Positions 1 to 8,650 are shown, counted from the first letter of the stretch. The stretch: DNA of 64,000 nt from Pseudomonas sp. UFMG81 (GCF_015354575.1 NZ_JACAFQ010000022.1:1-64000), one strand, 5' to 3'. Program-made: numbers and translations. The notes: generated by a model from the sequence alone, not told the origin.

Positions 1-2
1 AC

Positions 3-698
3 CCGAACCTCCTGGCTGTACGCCTGGACGTGACCAGCGAAGAAGAATCGCATCAGGCTGTCGCGGAAGGCATCAAGCGTTTTGGTCGTATCGATGTCGT
101 CATCAACAATGCCGGTTTCGGTGTACTGGGTGCGGTGGAAGAAACCAGCGCCAGCGAAACCGAGCGACTGTTCGCTACCAACGTGTTCGGTGTCCTGAAC
201 GTCACCCGCGCTGTCCTGCCGCACATGCGTCGCCAGCGCAGTGGTCACATCGTCAACATCTCGTCGATCGGCGGCTACCAGGCATACATGGGCTGGGGTG
301 TCTACGGCTCCACCAAGTTCGCAGTCGAAGGAATCACCGAAGCGCTGCACCAGGAGTTGGCACCCCTGGGCATCCACGCAACGGTCGTTGCTCCGGGCTT
401 CTTCCGCACGGACTTCTTGGACGAACAGTCGCTGATCAAGACCGCTCTGGAGCTGTCGGACTACGACGAAACCGTCGGCAAGATGCGTCAATTCGCCGAA
501 GCGGCCAACCATGCACAACCGGGTGATCCGGTGAAGTTTGCCGAAGCCATCCTGGCCCTGGTGAACGCTCCGAAGCCGCCACAGCGCCTGGCCCTTGGCA
601 GCGACACCGTTGCACGCATCGGTGAGAAGCACAGCTTTGTCGAGGCAGAGCTGAGCAAGTGGAAAGAGCTGGCGCTTTCTACTGACTTCACGGTGTAA
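3..698 (+). CDS. Short-chain dehydrogenase/reductase, 5' end outside window
   Basis: Classical SDR oxidoreductase using NAD(P)(H); substrate unknown. The reading frame is open from base 3, so the N-terminal cofactor-binding glycine motif lies upstream of the window. Visible are the acidic adenine-pocket segment (LDVT), the NNAG motif, the catalytic Ser region (NISSIGG) and the YGSTK catalytic Tyr/Lys pair, followed by the usual C-terminal substrate loop. The GTG at base 30 is not the start, because conserved SDR sequence continues upstream of it. A terminator-like hairpin follows 20-50 bases after the stop. Family assignment is secure; physiological role is not. Confidence 0.88.
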   Translation, partial: PNLLAVRLDVTSEEESHQAVAEGIKRFGRIDVVINNAGFGVLGAVEETSASETERLFATNVFGVLNVTRAVLPHMRRQRSGHIVNISSIGGYQAYMGWGVYGSTKFAVEGITEALHQELAPLGIHATVVAPGFFRTDFLDEQSLIKTALELSDYDETVGKMRQFAEAANHAQPGDPVKFAEAILALVNAPKPPQRLALGSDTVARIGEKHSFVEAELSKWKELALSTDFTV

Positions 699-720
699 GT
701 CGACCACAAGCGTAATTAAG

Positions 721-755
721 ACACAGAAACCGGGCTTGCCCGGTTTTTGTGTTTC
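721..755 (+). terminator. Rho-independent terminator after the SDR gene
   Basis: The inverted repeat AAACCGGGC / GCCCGGTTT runs into a T-rich stretch. The outer bases (ACACA / TGTGT) extend the stem. Confidence 0.75.
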
Positions 756-862
756 TGGAGGGCGGAATGTCTTGAGGTAACCGCTTACTAAATAGGGAGC
801 TGGAAAGGGAAGCTATAGTGAAAGGCTCCAGCCCGGTCTTTACCGCCCATTGGAGACGCATC

Positions 863-1897
863 ATGGAATCGGCAATCCCTCCGTATCTGCGTACTGAGCG
901 CACTCAACCGTCCACCATGCCTCCCAGTCATATTCCTCCATTTCCCGCTTGGACAGCGCGATTTGATCCGTTGGTGGGGCAAGTGGTCATGGCTTACTTC
1001 GGCGTGCAATCAACAGCTGAGCTCAGCATTGAAGATATGAAGCCGATCACCCATCGCTTCGTTTCTTCCAGTGGCCCGAAACACTGGGATCTAGCGCACT
1101 GTAAAGACGCAGCAGGCTTCCATAACCTCATCGCCATTGCCTACTGGTCAGCACCTGCTGACTTCCTGAGGTGGCGCCAGCAGAGTGGTTTCGATGTTTG
1201 GTGGAACGACCCACAACGCGCTGGGGAGACGGTGGGATGGTTCATTGAAATAGTAAGCCCTACTGCGGATCGCTTTGAAACCCTCCAGGCATCGCTCGGC
1301 GCACCAGAAGGAGTCGCCCACCTGGCCGAGTCTTTAAGTGACACCGTCCAGGAGCATGGATATTGGGGCAGCGTTCGGGATCGGTTTGCACTTGCTCAGA
1401 CTGATCCGCTTACAGGCACCAAGCCTGAAGCAAATTCCAGCCAACAAGACTCGTCACGTACCCACCTGTCAGGTAGGCAAAATCTTTGTTTGATCCGCTC
1501 TGGCCAAGATTGGGGTGCTACTCGTGATAAAGAACGAAACTTGTATCTACACGACATTCAGCCTGTACTGGAGGAGGGCATGACCTACCTTCGTGACCAA
1601 GGCGGGCCACTCGGCTGCCTTTCATGCCGTTTCATGAGGGTACTGGACACCACTACCGGCGAACCGCTGGAAAAAAGTTTTGGGCTCGCACATTTCGATG
1701 AGCTGGCGAACTTAGAGGCTTGGGCTAAGACCCATCCGACGCATCTGGCCATTTTCGGTGGATTCATGCGCTATGTGCGGGCGTTAGATTTCCAGGTGGC
1801 GCTGCGACTTTACCATGAGGTTTCTGTAATCCCGGCCGACTCTCAGTGCTTTGAGTATATCAATTGCCATCCGGGCAGCGGATTGTTGGGCTCCTGA
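863..1897 (+). CDS. Aldoxime dehydratase (OxdA/Oxd family)
   Basis: Heme-containing lyase that dehydrates aldoximes (R-CH=NOH) to nitriles in the cytoplasm, the first step of the aldoxime-nitrile pathway. At about 344 residues it matches the roughly 350-residue Pseudomonas OxdA and Rhodococcus OxdRE. Family landmarks are visible: EHGYWGS.RDR with the catalytic Arg, LIRSGQDW with the distal-pocket Ser, HPTHL with the proximal heme-ligand His, LYHEVSV with the distal catalytic His, and FEYINCHP near the C-terminus. The ATG at 863 begins MESAI, as in known OxdA proteins, so it is preferred over an upstream ATG at 818. No nitrilase or nitrile hydratase gene is visible beside it, although these usually accompany Oxd. 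Aromatic or aliphatic oxime specificity cannot be told from sequence alone. Confidence 0.86.
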   Translation: MESAIPPYLRTERTQPSTMPPSHIPPFPAWTARFDPLVGQVVMAYFGVQSTAELSIEDMKPITHRFVSSSGPKHWDLAHCKDAAGFHNLIAIAYWSAPADFLRWRQQSGFDVWWNDPQRAGETVGWFIEIVSPTADRFETLQASLGAPEGVAHLAESLSDTVQEHGYWGSVRDRFALAQTDPLTGTKPEANSSQQDSSRTHLSGRQNLCLIRSGQDWGATRDKERNLYLHDIQPVLEEGMTYLRDQGGPLGCLSCRFMRVLDTTTGEPLEKSFGLAHFDELANLEAWAKTHPTHLAIFGGFMRYVRALDFQVALRLYHEVSVIPADSQCFEYINCHPGSGLLGS

Positions 1898-1911
1898 AAT
1901 CGGCAGGATAC

Positions 1912-1939
1912 CCGCTAGGCCATGATCATGGCCTAGCGG
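1912..1939. terminator. Perfect 28-bp palindrome between convergent genes
   Basis: CCGCTAGGCCATGA is followed directly by its exact reverse complement. It sits between the converging ends of the aldoxime dehydratase and alcohol dehydrogenase genes, so it most likely works as a bidirectional terminator. No strong T-run is present on either side. Confidence 0.6.
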
Positions 1940-1946
1940 TGGTGAG

Positions 1947-2972
1947 TCATTTGCTGGCATCCAGCACAACACGGTACCGGGCCTTACCGCTTCGCAGGTG
2001 ATCGATTGCCTCATTAACTCTGCTCATGGGGAAATATTCAACCTGCGGAACGATCTGATGGCGAGCACAAAACTCCAGCATGGTTGCCGTGCTACTTGGC
2101 GACCCGACCGGAGAGGCAGACAAGGTTTTTTGTTGGGGGATCAAGTCGAACACATGCACCGGAATAGCACTGGGAACGATGCCAACGAAGTTCAGCCGGC
2201 CCTTGGCACGAAGGGTGCCAATCATCGCCGTCCAGTCCAGGTTGGCGTTGGCAGTAATCAAGAGGAAGTCCAAGGTTCCAGCGATTGCCTTCACAGCATC
2301 ACTGTCGGTGGAAGCGACAACTTTGTGTGCGCCCAGTCGCTTAGCCTCATCTTGCTTGCTCAATGACGAAGTCAAGGCCGTAACCTCACATCCCCATGCA
2401 TTGAGAAAACGCAGTGCCAGGTGGCCAAGGCCGCCGATGCCCACCACGCCCACTCGATCAGTAGGCTTTATGTTGAACTCCACAAGAGGGTTGAACACAG
2501 TTGAGCCCGCACAAAATAGCGGCCCTGCCGCGGCAGGATCAATGCCATCAGGAATCGGTAATGTCCAGGCCCAGTGCGAGCGAACGCGGTCTGCAAAACC
2601 GCCATGACTCCCGATGATGATCGGTTTTGCTGTACCACATAGGTGATGGGAACCGCCCATGCATGAGGTGCAATGCATGCAGCTACCATTGAACCAGCCG
2701 ATACCTACCCGTTGCCCCACCTTAAGCGCATGCACCTGGGCACCAACTCGGACGATACTGCCTACTACCTCATGGCCAGGTATGAAGGGGTACTTGCTGA
2801 TACCCCATTCATTGTCGATCAGTGACTGATCCGAATGACAGACACCGCAAAATTCAACCGCGACCTCTACATCCTCATCTCCCAACAAGCCTGGGTCGTA
2901 GCTGAAGCGTTCTAAGGGTGCGCCTGCCGACGTGGCAGCCCAGCCAGTGAAGGTGGTGATATCAGTGCTCAT
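1947..2972 (-). CDS. Zinc-dependent alcohol dehydrogenase (MDR, cinnamyl-alcohol/YahK type)
   Basis: Cytoplasmic NADP-type medium-chain alcohol/aldehyde oxidoreductase of 341 residues. Catalytic zinc ligands are seen in CGVCHSD and GHEVVG. Structural-zinc cysteines cluster at CMHCTSCMGG...LC, although one position is occupied by His-rich sequence. The Rossmann motif is GIGGLGHLAL. The ATG at 2972 is chosen because a GAGG ribosome site lies six bases upstream; a longer frame to 3083 lacks one. It converges on the aldoxime dehydratase gene. It could reduce aldehydes related to that enzyme's substrates, but this is only a neighbourhood inference. Confidence 0.87.
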   Translation of the reverse strand: MSTDITTFTGWAATSAGAPLERFSYDPGLLGDEDVEVAVEFCGVCHSDQSLIDNEWGISKYPFIPGHEVVGSIVRVGAQVHALKVGQRVGIGWFNGSCMHCTSCMGGSHHLCGTAKPIIIGSHGGFADRVRSHWAWTLPIPDGIDPAAAGPLFCAGSTVFNPLVEFNIKPTDRVGVVGIGGLGHLALRFLNAWGCEVTALTSSLSKQDEAKRLGAHKVVASTDSDAVKAIAGTLDFLLITANANLDWTAMIGTLRAKGRLNFVGIVPSAIPVHVFDLIPQQKTLSASPVGSPSSTATMLEFCARHQIVPQVEYFPMSRVNEAIDHLRSGKARYRVVLDASK

Positions 2973-3360
2973 CGGACACCTCAAAATCAGGGGAAAGGAT
3001 TTAAGGTTGCTTGCGTGTCGAACAGGAACTACTTCACTGTGAGGTGCGGCTTTTACTCTCCCAGGTGTCGACAAGGTGCTCACAGCAGCCGGGATGCGCC
3101 AGGCGCAAAGGCGTTGAACTCGTCTTGATGGATGAATGCAGGTTCATCTCGTTCGGTTCTCAGGTTGCGGTGCAGATGACTGAGGCAGGGCACGGTCGAT
3201 GTGCGATTAGTAACTCTAGCAGGCCAGTATGACGAGCACGTGCTGTGGCTCGCCGCTGTGGAGAGGCGTAAAACCAACATCGAAACCTGACGCTTGAGTC
3301 GGAGGGGGAAATGATTCCACCGACTCGAGCGCCAGTCCCGGTGCATCAGATCATTGTGGC
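2973..3360. other. Intergenic stretch without a recognised gene
   Basis: About 390 bases between two leftward genes. Short frames on both strands have no family resemblance or ribosome sites. It should contain the promoter of the alcohol dehydrogenase gene, but no clear -35/-10 pair stood out. Confidence 0.4.
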
Positions 3361-4119
3361 TTAGTAACGCCTCAAGAACTGTTGGACTCGCTCCCCGCTA
3401 TCAACCCCGAAAAAGTCGCTTGCGTAGGCGTTCTTCACGATGTTGCCACCCTCCATGAAAATCACACGATCCGCTACCTCCTGGGCGAAGCGCATTTCGT
3501 GGGTTACCACCAGCATTGTCATTCCCGCATCAGCAAGATTTCGCATGACTAGAAGCACCTCATCTCGCAACTCAGGGTCGAGAGCGGACGTAGGCTCGTC
3601 AAAGAAGATCACCTCAGGATCCATGGACAAGCCCCGTGCTATGGCCACACGTTGCTTTTGACCACCAGATAGCCGGGCAGGGTAGAAGTCTGCTTTAGCA
3701 GCCAGGCCAACCTGTTCCAGTAAATCCATTCCTTTTTTTACTGCTTCCTGCTTTGGGACTTTCTTGACGCTGACAAGTCCTTCGATAACGTTCTCAAGGG
3801 CCGTGAGGTGTGGAAAGAGATTGAAGGCCTGAAACACCATGGCTGTCTTCTGACGTAGCTGAGCAAGATCATGCTTGTCTGCGCGACTCATACGTCGCCC
3901 GGCAATCAGGTCAATCCGATGCCCGCAAATCTCCAGAATCCCGCTATCGGGCTGCTCCAGAAAATTCAGTGAGCGCAACAGCGTGGTTTTCCCTGAGCCT
4001 GATGGCCCCAGAATAACCACTACCTCGCCAGCCTCTACTCTCAAGTCCACTTTGTTCAGAACAACATTGTCACCGAAGGACTTGGAGACGGCAGTGACCT
4101 TGATTTTAGTGTTGCTCAT
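3361..4119 (-). CDS. Polar amino-acid ABC transporter, ATP-binding subunit
   Basis: 252-residue ATPase of the HisP/GlnQ type that powers an amino-acid importer at the inner membrane. Motifs in order: Walker A GPSGSGKTT near residue 40, Q-loop VFQAFNLFPHLT, signature LSGGQKQRVAIARGL, Walker B VIFFDEPTSALDP, and switch His in VVTHEM. Its start overlaps the permease stop by four bases, so it is translationally coupled. It is the last gene of a leftward unit of binding protein, permease and ATPase. The next gene upstream, a Cys/Met-metabolism PLP enzyme, suggests a sulphur-containing amino acid as cargo. Confidence 0.93.
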   Translation of the reverse strand: MSNTKIKVTAVSKSFGDNVVLNKVDLRVEAGEVVVILGPSGSGKTTLLRSLNFLEQPDSGILEICGHRIDLIAGRRMSRADKHDLAQLRQKTAMVFQAFNLFPHLTALENVIEGLVSVKKVPKQEAVKKGMDLLEQVGLAAKADFYPARLSGGQKQRVAIARGLSMDPEVIFFDEPTSALDPELRDEVLLVMRNLADAGMTMLVVTHEMRFAQEVADRVIFMEGGNIVKNAYASDFFGVDSGERVQQFLRRY

Positions 4120-4769
4120 CGGTAGCGCCTCGTCATACGCCCTTCAAGATAGGTTTGAATTAACGTCAGAATCTGGTTGATGAGCCAGTAGACCAGACCA
4201 ATCATCAGGAACATTTCCATGTAGCGGAACGTCGACGCACCTACCTGTTCTGCTACACGGGTCATCTCAACAACAGTGATAGTTGACGCGAGTGAGGTGT
4301 CTTTGATCAGGGCAATCAAACGGCTCCCTACGGGTGGCAGCGCAATGCGGGTGGCCTGGGGAAAGATGATTCGACGAAGGCACGTCCAGTAACCCATCCC
4401 CATAGCCTGCGAAGCCTCCCACTGACCGGGATCCACGGCATTGATACCTGAGCGAAAGTTCTCGCTCAGGTAAGCGGCAGAGAACAGTGTCAGTGCCAGC
4501 AGGGCCGAAGGGATCGGCGTCATCGTAATGCCATAGTGAGGCAGGCCGAAGTAGATCAACAGAAGCTGAACCAGCAACGGTGTCCCACGGAAAATCGACA
4601 CATAAATGAACGCAACTGACCGCAAGATTGCGAGGTTTGAGTTGCGCATAAGCGCAACGCACATACCGAGCAAACTGCCCAATATAAAAGCGCCCAACCC
4701 TAGTCCAAGCGTGACCAGTACAGCTTGCTGAAGCAGTGGCCAAGCGCGCAGGAATAATTCCAGCATCAA
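4116..4769 (-). CDS. Polar amino-acid ABC transporter, permease subunit
   Basis: 217-residue inner-membrane permease of the HisM/GlnP family with about five predicted transmembrane segments. The cytoplasmic coupling motif EAsqAmGMgywtclrrIifPQA is present near residues 135-160. Only one permease gene exists, so the channel is probably a homodimer. The gene follows the binding-protein stop directly and overlaps the ATPase start by four bases, as expected for one operon. Confidence 0.92.
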   Translation of the reverse strand: MMLELFLRAWPLLQQAVLVTLGLGLGAFILGSLLGMCVALMRNSNLAILRSVAFIYVSIFRGTPLLVQLLLIYFGLPHYGITMTPIPSALLALTLFSAAYLSENFRSGINAVDPGQWEASQAMGMGYWTCLRRIIFPQATRIALPPVGSRLIALIKDTSLASTITVVEMTRVAEQVGASTFRYMEMFLMIGLVYWLINQILTLIQTYLEGRMTRRYR

Positions 4770-5591
4770 TCACTCCTCAGCCAGGGCTTTCTTGATACCC
4801 GAGAGCATTTGGTAGTCCGCACCAACGTAATGCTTGGAGTAGGCTTCCACGGTGCCATCGGCAATCATTTCACTAATCGCCTTGTTGACCGCTGTTTTCA
4901 GACTTTCGCTGCCCTTGCGCATTGCCGCGGCAGACACCTGGTAGGTGAGGGGGGCGCCTACTGCCTTCAACGGCAGCTTGTTGACCACGCGGTAGTTTTC
5001 ACCGCTGAACCACGACGCGATCACCACGTCGACGCGACCGTTGGCCAGGTCATTGAACACCAACCCGCCGTTGTCATAAGTGCGAATAACCGACTGGGTC
5101 AGATTCTTATGAGACCACGACTCATTACTGGAGCCCGCGGTAACACCCACTGACTTACCGACCAGATCTGCTCGCTCATGGATATCGGTGTTCTTGGCGA
5201 GCAGGAAAATCCGAAATTCTTCCACGCCGTATGGATCGGAGAAATCGACTTGCAGCGCCCGCTCTTTAGTGGGAGTGAGATCGTTCATCACCAAGTCGTA
5301 CTTGTCAGCTTTGAGGCCTTCTACGAAGTTTTTGTAAGTATCGGCAATGAAAACGACTTTTGGGACACCGATACGCTTGGCCACTTCCTTCGCCATGGCC
5401 ACGTCGTAACCTGACGGTTTGTTTTCAGCGTCGATGAAGCTCCAGGGGGGACTGGTCTGTGTATTGGCAATACGAATCTCGCCAGCCTCCTTGATACGCT
5501 GCAGAGAGTCATCCGCGCTTGCGGAGCTGACGCCCAGGGTTGCCAATGCGAGCAAAGAAATTGCAAATCGAATGCCGGTGATTGTTTTCAT
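4770..5591 (-). CDS. Periplasmic amino-acid-binding protein (SBP family 3)
   Basis: 273-residue solute receptor for the adjacent ABC importer. A Sec signal peptide with an Ala-rich end (SSASA|DD) covers roughly residues 1-26. The mature part shows the family-3 features: IRIANTQTSPPWSF near the N-terminus, GYDVAMAKEVAKRIG, DLVMNDLTPTKERA and VGVTAGSSNESW. The ligand cannot be read with certainty; the neighbouring cystathionine beta-lyase-like gene favours cystine or another thioether amino acid. Confidence 0.92.
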   Translation of the reverse strand: MKTITGIRFAISLLALATLGVSSASADDSLQRIKEAGEIRIANTQTSPPWSFIDAENKPSGYDVAMAKEVAKRIGVPKVVFIADTYKNFVEGLKADKYDLVMNDLTPTKERALQVDFSDPYGVEEFRIFLLAKNTDIHERADLVGKSVGVTAGSSNESWSHKNLTQSVIRTYDNGGLVFNDLANGRVDVVIASWFSGENYRVVNKLPLKAVGAPLTYQVSAAAMRKGSESLKTAVNKAISEMIADGTVEAYSKHYVGADYQMLSGIKKALAEE

Positions 5592-5700
5592 AATCCATCC
5601 TTAATTTATTGATCACCGCCCCAAGATTGGGCGGCGAAAGGCGGCAGCACTTCGAAGGAAAAGGGCGGCGAAATCTTGCGCTTCACCTACCCCGTGGGTG

Positions 5701-6867
5701 TTACACGATTGCGTGCTCAAGACGGGCTTGTTCGTAGCACTTCAATGCATTGTCGAGATCACCGATCAGCACCTCTGGGTCTTCAAGACCTATGGAAACC
5801 CGAACGATTGGCTGGTTGGTAGGCGGGTATTGGCGCGCCTGCTGCTGACTGGCAGGGTAGTAAGCAATTAGACTGTGCGTCCCTCCCCAGCTTGCGCCTA
5901 TTGGGAAGTGCCTGAGCGCATTGAAGAAAGCACTGAAGGCTGCCTCACGAGCTGGCTGGAGAGTGAACGAGAACAGGCAGCCATTGCCTTCAAACTGTTT
6001 CTTCCATAGCGCAAACCCAGCATTGGACTCCAGCGCGGGGAACATCACCTCGCCAACCATAGGGTGGGCATCCAGCCAGCGGGCAATTTTCAAGGTATTT
6101 TTGCTCTGCTCCTTCATCCGTACCTGAAGCGTATCCATTCCTCGCATGACCAGAAAACAGTCATCGGGGCTGACCGCTTGGCCCAGAATACTTTGAGTCT
6201 CACGTAAGCACTCGTAGTACGACGTGTTGAGCATGCTGATACTGCCCATGAGCACATCCGAGTGACCACCAAATACCTTGGTGACCGCTTCAACCGATAG
6301 GTCGACACCATGCTCAAGGGGGCGGAAATACAGCGGGCTTGCCCAAGTATTGTCCATCATAGTCATGACACCATGACGTTTGGCGACCGCCGCAATACCG
6401 ACGATATCCTGCATTTCCATCGTGATCGTGCCTGGCGCCTCCAGACAGATCATCTTTGTGCTTGGTTTAATCAAGCGCTCAATATTGGAGTCGATAGTGG
6501 GCGGGTAGAACTCCACCTCTACACCTAAATTCGCCAACCAATTTCGAGCGAAGGTTTTCAAGGCACCATAGCAAGCATCTGAGATCAAGATGTGATCACC
6601 GCTACGCACGAACCCCATCACGGCAGTGATAAGGGCAGACGCACCTGATGGGGTGACCACGCAGTGACTGGCGCCCTCCAGTTGCGCAATCCTGTGCTCC
6701 AGGCTCCGTGCTGTTGGTGTACCGGTAATACCGTAGCTGTAGCCATCAGGTTGACGAGATTTACGGGCGACGAAATCTTCGAAGGTATCGAAGACTACAG
6801 TCGAACCACGCCATACAGCAGGTGACAAACTCGCAAAGGGATTGTCCGCGTGATCGGTGAAACTCAT
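5701..6867 (-). CDS. Cystathionine beta-lyase-like PLP enzyme (Cys/Met metabolism family)
   Basis: 388-residue PLP-dependent trans-sulfuration-family enzyme. The MetC-type fold is shown by GYSYGITGTPTAR near the N-terminus, the PSGASAL loop, DNTWASPLYF and the PLP-lysine region EAVTKVFGGHSDVLMG. The C-terminal SIGLEDPEVLIGDL block is also typical. It probably cleaves C-S bonds of cystathionine or cystine-like substrates. The start at 6867 (MSFTDH) is preferred to a longer frame that runs back across the divergent promoter. It is transcribed away from a LysR gene, with a perfect inverted repeat between them, and lies 109 bases upstream of the ABC transporter genes with the same polarity. I read this as one regulon for scavenging a sulphur amino acid. 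Confidence 0.88.
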   Translation of the reverse strand: MSFTDHADNPFASLSPAVWRGSTVVFDTFEDFVARKSRQPDGYSYGITGTPTARSLEHRIAQLEGASHCVVTPSGASALITAVMGFVRSGDHILISDACYGALKTFARNWLANLGVEVEFYPPTIDSNIERLIKPSTKMICLEAPGTITMEMQDIVGIAAVAKRHGVMTMMDNTWASPLYFRPLEHGVDLSVEAVTKVFGGHSDVLMGSISMLNTSYYECLRETQSILGQAVSPDDCFLVMRGMDTLQVRMKEQSKNTLKIARWLDAHPMVGEVMFPALESNAGFALWKKQFEGNGCLFSFTLQPAREAAFSAFFNALRHFPIGASWGGTHSLIAYYPASQQQARQYPPTNQPIVRVSIGLEDPEVLIGDLDNALKCYEQARLEHAIV

Positions 6868-6949
6868 TGTGAATGTGCCCCCAGAGGCGGTTGGTTGTGG
6901 CCTGATTCTAAGGGCGTGAAAATCTTGCGAGCAAGACACAAAATTATTT

Positions 6950-6974
6950 AGTCTATAAGCCAAGATTATAGACT
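6950..6974. promoter_or_regulatory. LysR-type operator between metC-like and LysR genes
   Basis: Perfect 9-base inverted repeat AGTCTATAA-N7-TTATAGACT. It contains a T-N11-A dyad of the kind LysR regulators bind and sits in the divergent promoter region 11 bases before the regulator's GTG. Its role is inferred from symmetry and position. Confidence 0.65.
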
Positions 6975-6985
6975 GGAGCGACTAA

Positions 6986-7897
6986 GTGGGCATTCGAGAG
7001 ATTGAAATGTTTCGTGCCGTGATGACTGCCGGCACGACCAGTAAGGCAGCAACAATGCTGGGTGTATCCCAACCGGCGGTTAGCCAGGCGATCAGGAAGC
7101 TTGAAGCCAGTGCCGGGCTGCAACTGTTCGTTCGCTCTCGGAGCAGGCTAGTCCCTACTCAAGAAGCGGTTGCGTTGATGGCAGATGTGGATCGCTTCTT
7201 CATGGGCTTTGAGGCTATTGAGCATCGGCTGAAAAGCCTTCGGGATCTGGGCATCGGGCGCTTGAACATCGCCGTGCACCCTGCGCTTGGCGTTTCGGTT
7301 CTTCCTCGAGTGATGGCTGACCTAGACCTTGCCAAGCGCGGCATGCAGGTCTCGTTACGAGTCTTGAGTTCGAAGGAGGTGCACCAGCAGGTCTCTTCCG
7401 GGCAATGTGATTTTGGTTTGATGGCCGATGAAATGCCCGTTGCTGGCCTGGAACACTCAGCGTTTCTGGATAGCAACGGTGTTATCGTCATGCACGCAAG
7501 CCATCCATTGGCAAAGCAACCGTTGATCACTCCCAGTGACTTGAGCGACGTGGACTTCCTCGCATTGAATCCCGAGGACAGCAGCCGTCACCGATTAGAG
7601 GCAGCATTGCGAGAGGAGGGCGTTGAATTGAAAATTCGAGTCGAAACACCGTATTCCCACACGCTGTGCGAGTTGGCCTTGCTTGGGGTAGGTGTGGGAT
7701 TTGTAAACCCCGTAGCGGCTCGTGATTTTCTAGATCGAGGCCTGGTTGTCAAGCGCTTCAGTGTTGATGTCCGGTTCGCTAGCCTTTTGGTGTTCCGTCC
7801 TGGTAAACCTTTGCCTGAAAGCGCACGCCATTTTATAGGCGCGCTGCGAATCCGCCTTGAAAAAGACCTGAAGCAGCTGAGAGCCAAGCTTGCGTAA
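6986..7897 (+). CDS. LysR-family transcriptional regulator
   Basis: 303-residue DNA-binding regulator. The winged HTH spans roughly residues 1-60, with the recognition region TSKAATMLGVSQPAVSQAI, followed by a two-lobe effector-binding domain. The start is GTG at 6986, with the operator palindrome immediately upstream. It is divergent from the cystathionine beta-lyase-like gene and probably autoregulates while controlling that gene and the downstream ABC importer in response to a sulphur or amino-acid ligand. Confidence 0.9.
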   Translation: MGIREIEMFRAVMTAGTTSKAATMLGVSQPAVSQAIRKLEASAGLQLFVRSRSRLVPTQEAVALMADVDRFFMGFEAIEHRLKSLRDLGIGRLNIAVHPALGVSVLPRVMADLDLAKRGMQVSLRVLSSKEVHQQVSSGQCDFGLMADEMPVAGLEHSAFLDSNGVIVMHASHPLAKQPLITPSDLSDVDFLALNPEDSSRHRLEAALREEGVELKIRVETPYSHTLCELALLGVGVGFVNPVAARDFLDRGLVVKRFSVDVRFASLLVFRPGKPLPESARHFIGALRIRLEKDLKQLRAKLA

Positions 7898-8212
7898 AAG
7901 TGAGCAGGGGCTTGCGGTTGCTCTACTACATACACTGCCGAAGGAACGACGTCGACTGGTGGAGACGTTGAGAGCTGCTCTCGAACCTGTGTATGCGACT
8001 GAGCCAGACGTCTTGCGACGCGTGGGTCAAGCTCAGAACACCATTGTCAGCAAACAGAATCAGGCAAATCGAGAGCAGTACTCGACTAACTTCGGCACCG
8101 ACCCCGGCCGTAGTCTGAACCCATGCAGAAACACACCTGCAACGGGTTAACCAGACGATGCTGATCTGAACGACCCGGCCCTAAATCCTTGATTACGACC
8201 GGAGTCACCGCC
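7898..8212. other. Intergenic stretch without a recognised gene
   Basis: A short + strand frame (7890-8150) overlaps the LysR stop but has no ribosome site or family resemblance. The region must contain the promoter for the downstream repeat protein; nothing else was seen. Confidence 0.35.
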
Positions 8213-8575
8213 ATGAAAACCATTAGCCAACTGATCGCCGCCGCCACTTTCGCTATGAGCGTTAACGCATTCGCCGTACCGAGCAATCAGAGCGTTCAAA
8301 CCCAGTCTCGAGCTACCGAAGGACAACAGACCGTCGCCGAAGACGGCTCGGATCGCACCCCGGGCTTCAAAGTCGCTGAAGGCGGCTCGGATCGTACTCC
8401 AGGCTTCAAAGTCGCTGAGGGTGGCTCGGATCGCACCCCAGGTTTCAAAGTCGCTGAAGGCGGCTCGGATCGCACTCCAGGCTTCAAAGTCGCTGAGGGT
8501 GGCTCGGATCGCACCCCGGGCTTCAAAGTCGCCGAAGGTGGTTCAGATCGTACCCTCGGCCGTCGCCAAGCATAA
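8213..8575 (+). CDS. Small exported protein of tandem 13-residue AEGGSDRT repeats
   Basis: 120-residue protein with a clear Sec signal peptide (MKTISQ...NAFA|VPS, about 24 residues), then a short linker, then six head-to-tail copies of VAEGGSDRTPGFK. The first copy has D for G and the last ends LGRRQA. The start at 8213 is preferred because the signal peptide begins there. Small Pseudomonas proteins with the AEGGSDRT motif are often annotated 'phage infection protein', but I know of no demonstrated mechanism. The repeats are rich in Gly, Asp and Arg and probably unstructured. A terminator hairpin follows, so this looks like a single-gene transcription unit. Confidence 0.75.
   Translation: MKTISQLIAAATFAMSVNAFAVPSNQSVQTQSRATEGQQTVAEDGSDRTPGFKVAEGGSDRTPGFKVAEGGSDRTPGFKVAEGGSDRTPGFKVAEGGSDRTPGFKVAEGGSDRTLGRRQA
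8333..8566 (+). repeat. Six tandem 39-bp coding repeats
   Basis: Six in-frame 39-base units (8333, 8372, 8411, 8450, 8489, 8528) encode the 13-residue repeat. Differences between units are mostly synonymous third-base changes (gaa/gag, ggc/ggt, cca/ccg), which indicates selection on the peptide rather than very recent slippage. Confidence 0.9.
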
Positions 8576-8619
8576 ACTACTGTGGCAACCCCCATCGGAA
8601 GGGGACAGAATGGCGAAGA

Positions 8620-8650
8620 AGCCCTGCAGGCTGAACCCTGTAGGGCTTTT
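8620..8650 (+). terminator. Terminator after repeat-protein gene
   Basis: AGCCCTGCAGG pairs with CCCTGTAGGGCT across a short loop and is followed by TTTTGGTTT. Confidence 0.7.

Noticed and set aside
5616..5634. CCGCCC/GGGCGG hairpin between the C-S lyase and binding-protein genes
   Set aside because: Real symmetry but no T-run and no known leader motif; could be a chance GC-rich dyad or a minor mRNA-processing stem.
7890..8150. 86-codon + strand frame after the LysR gene
   Set aside because: Overlaps the LysR stop, has no ribosome site, and its composition looks random.
8333..8566. Regular repeats considered as a CRISPR array
   Set aside because: Units are contiguous with no spacers and encode an in-frame peptide repeat.
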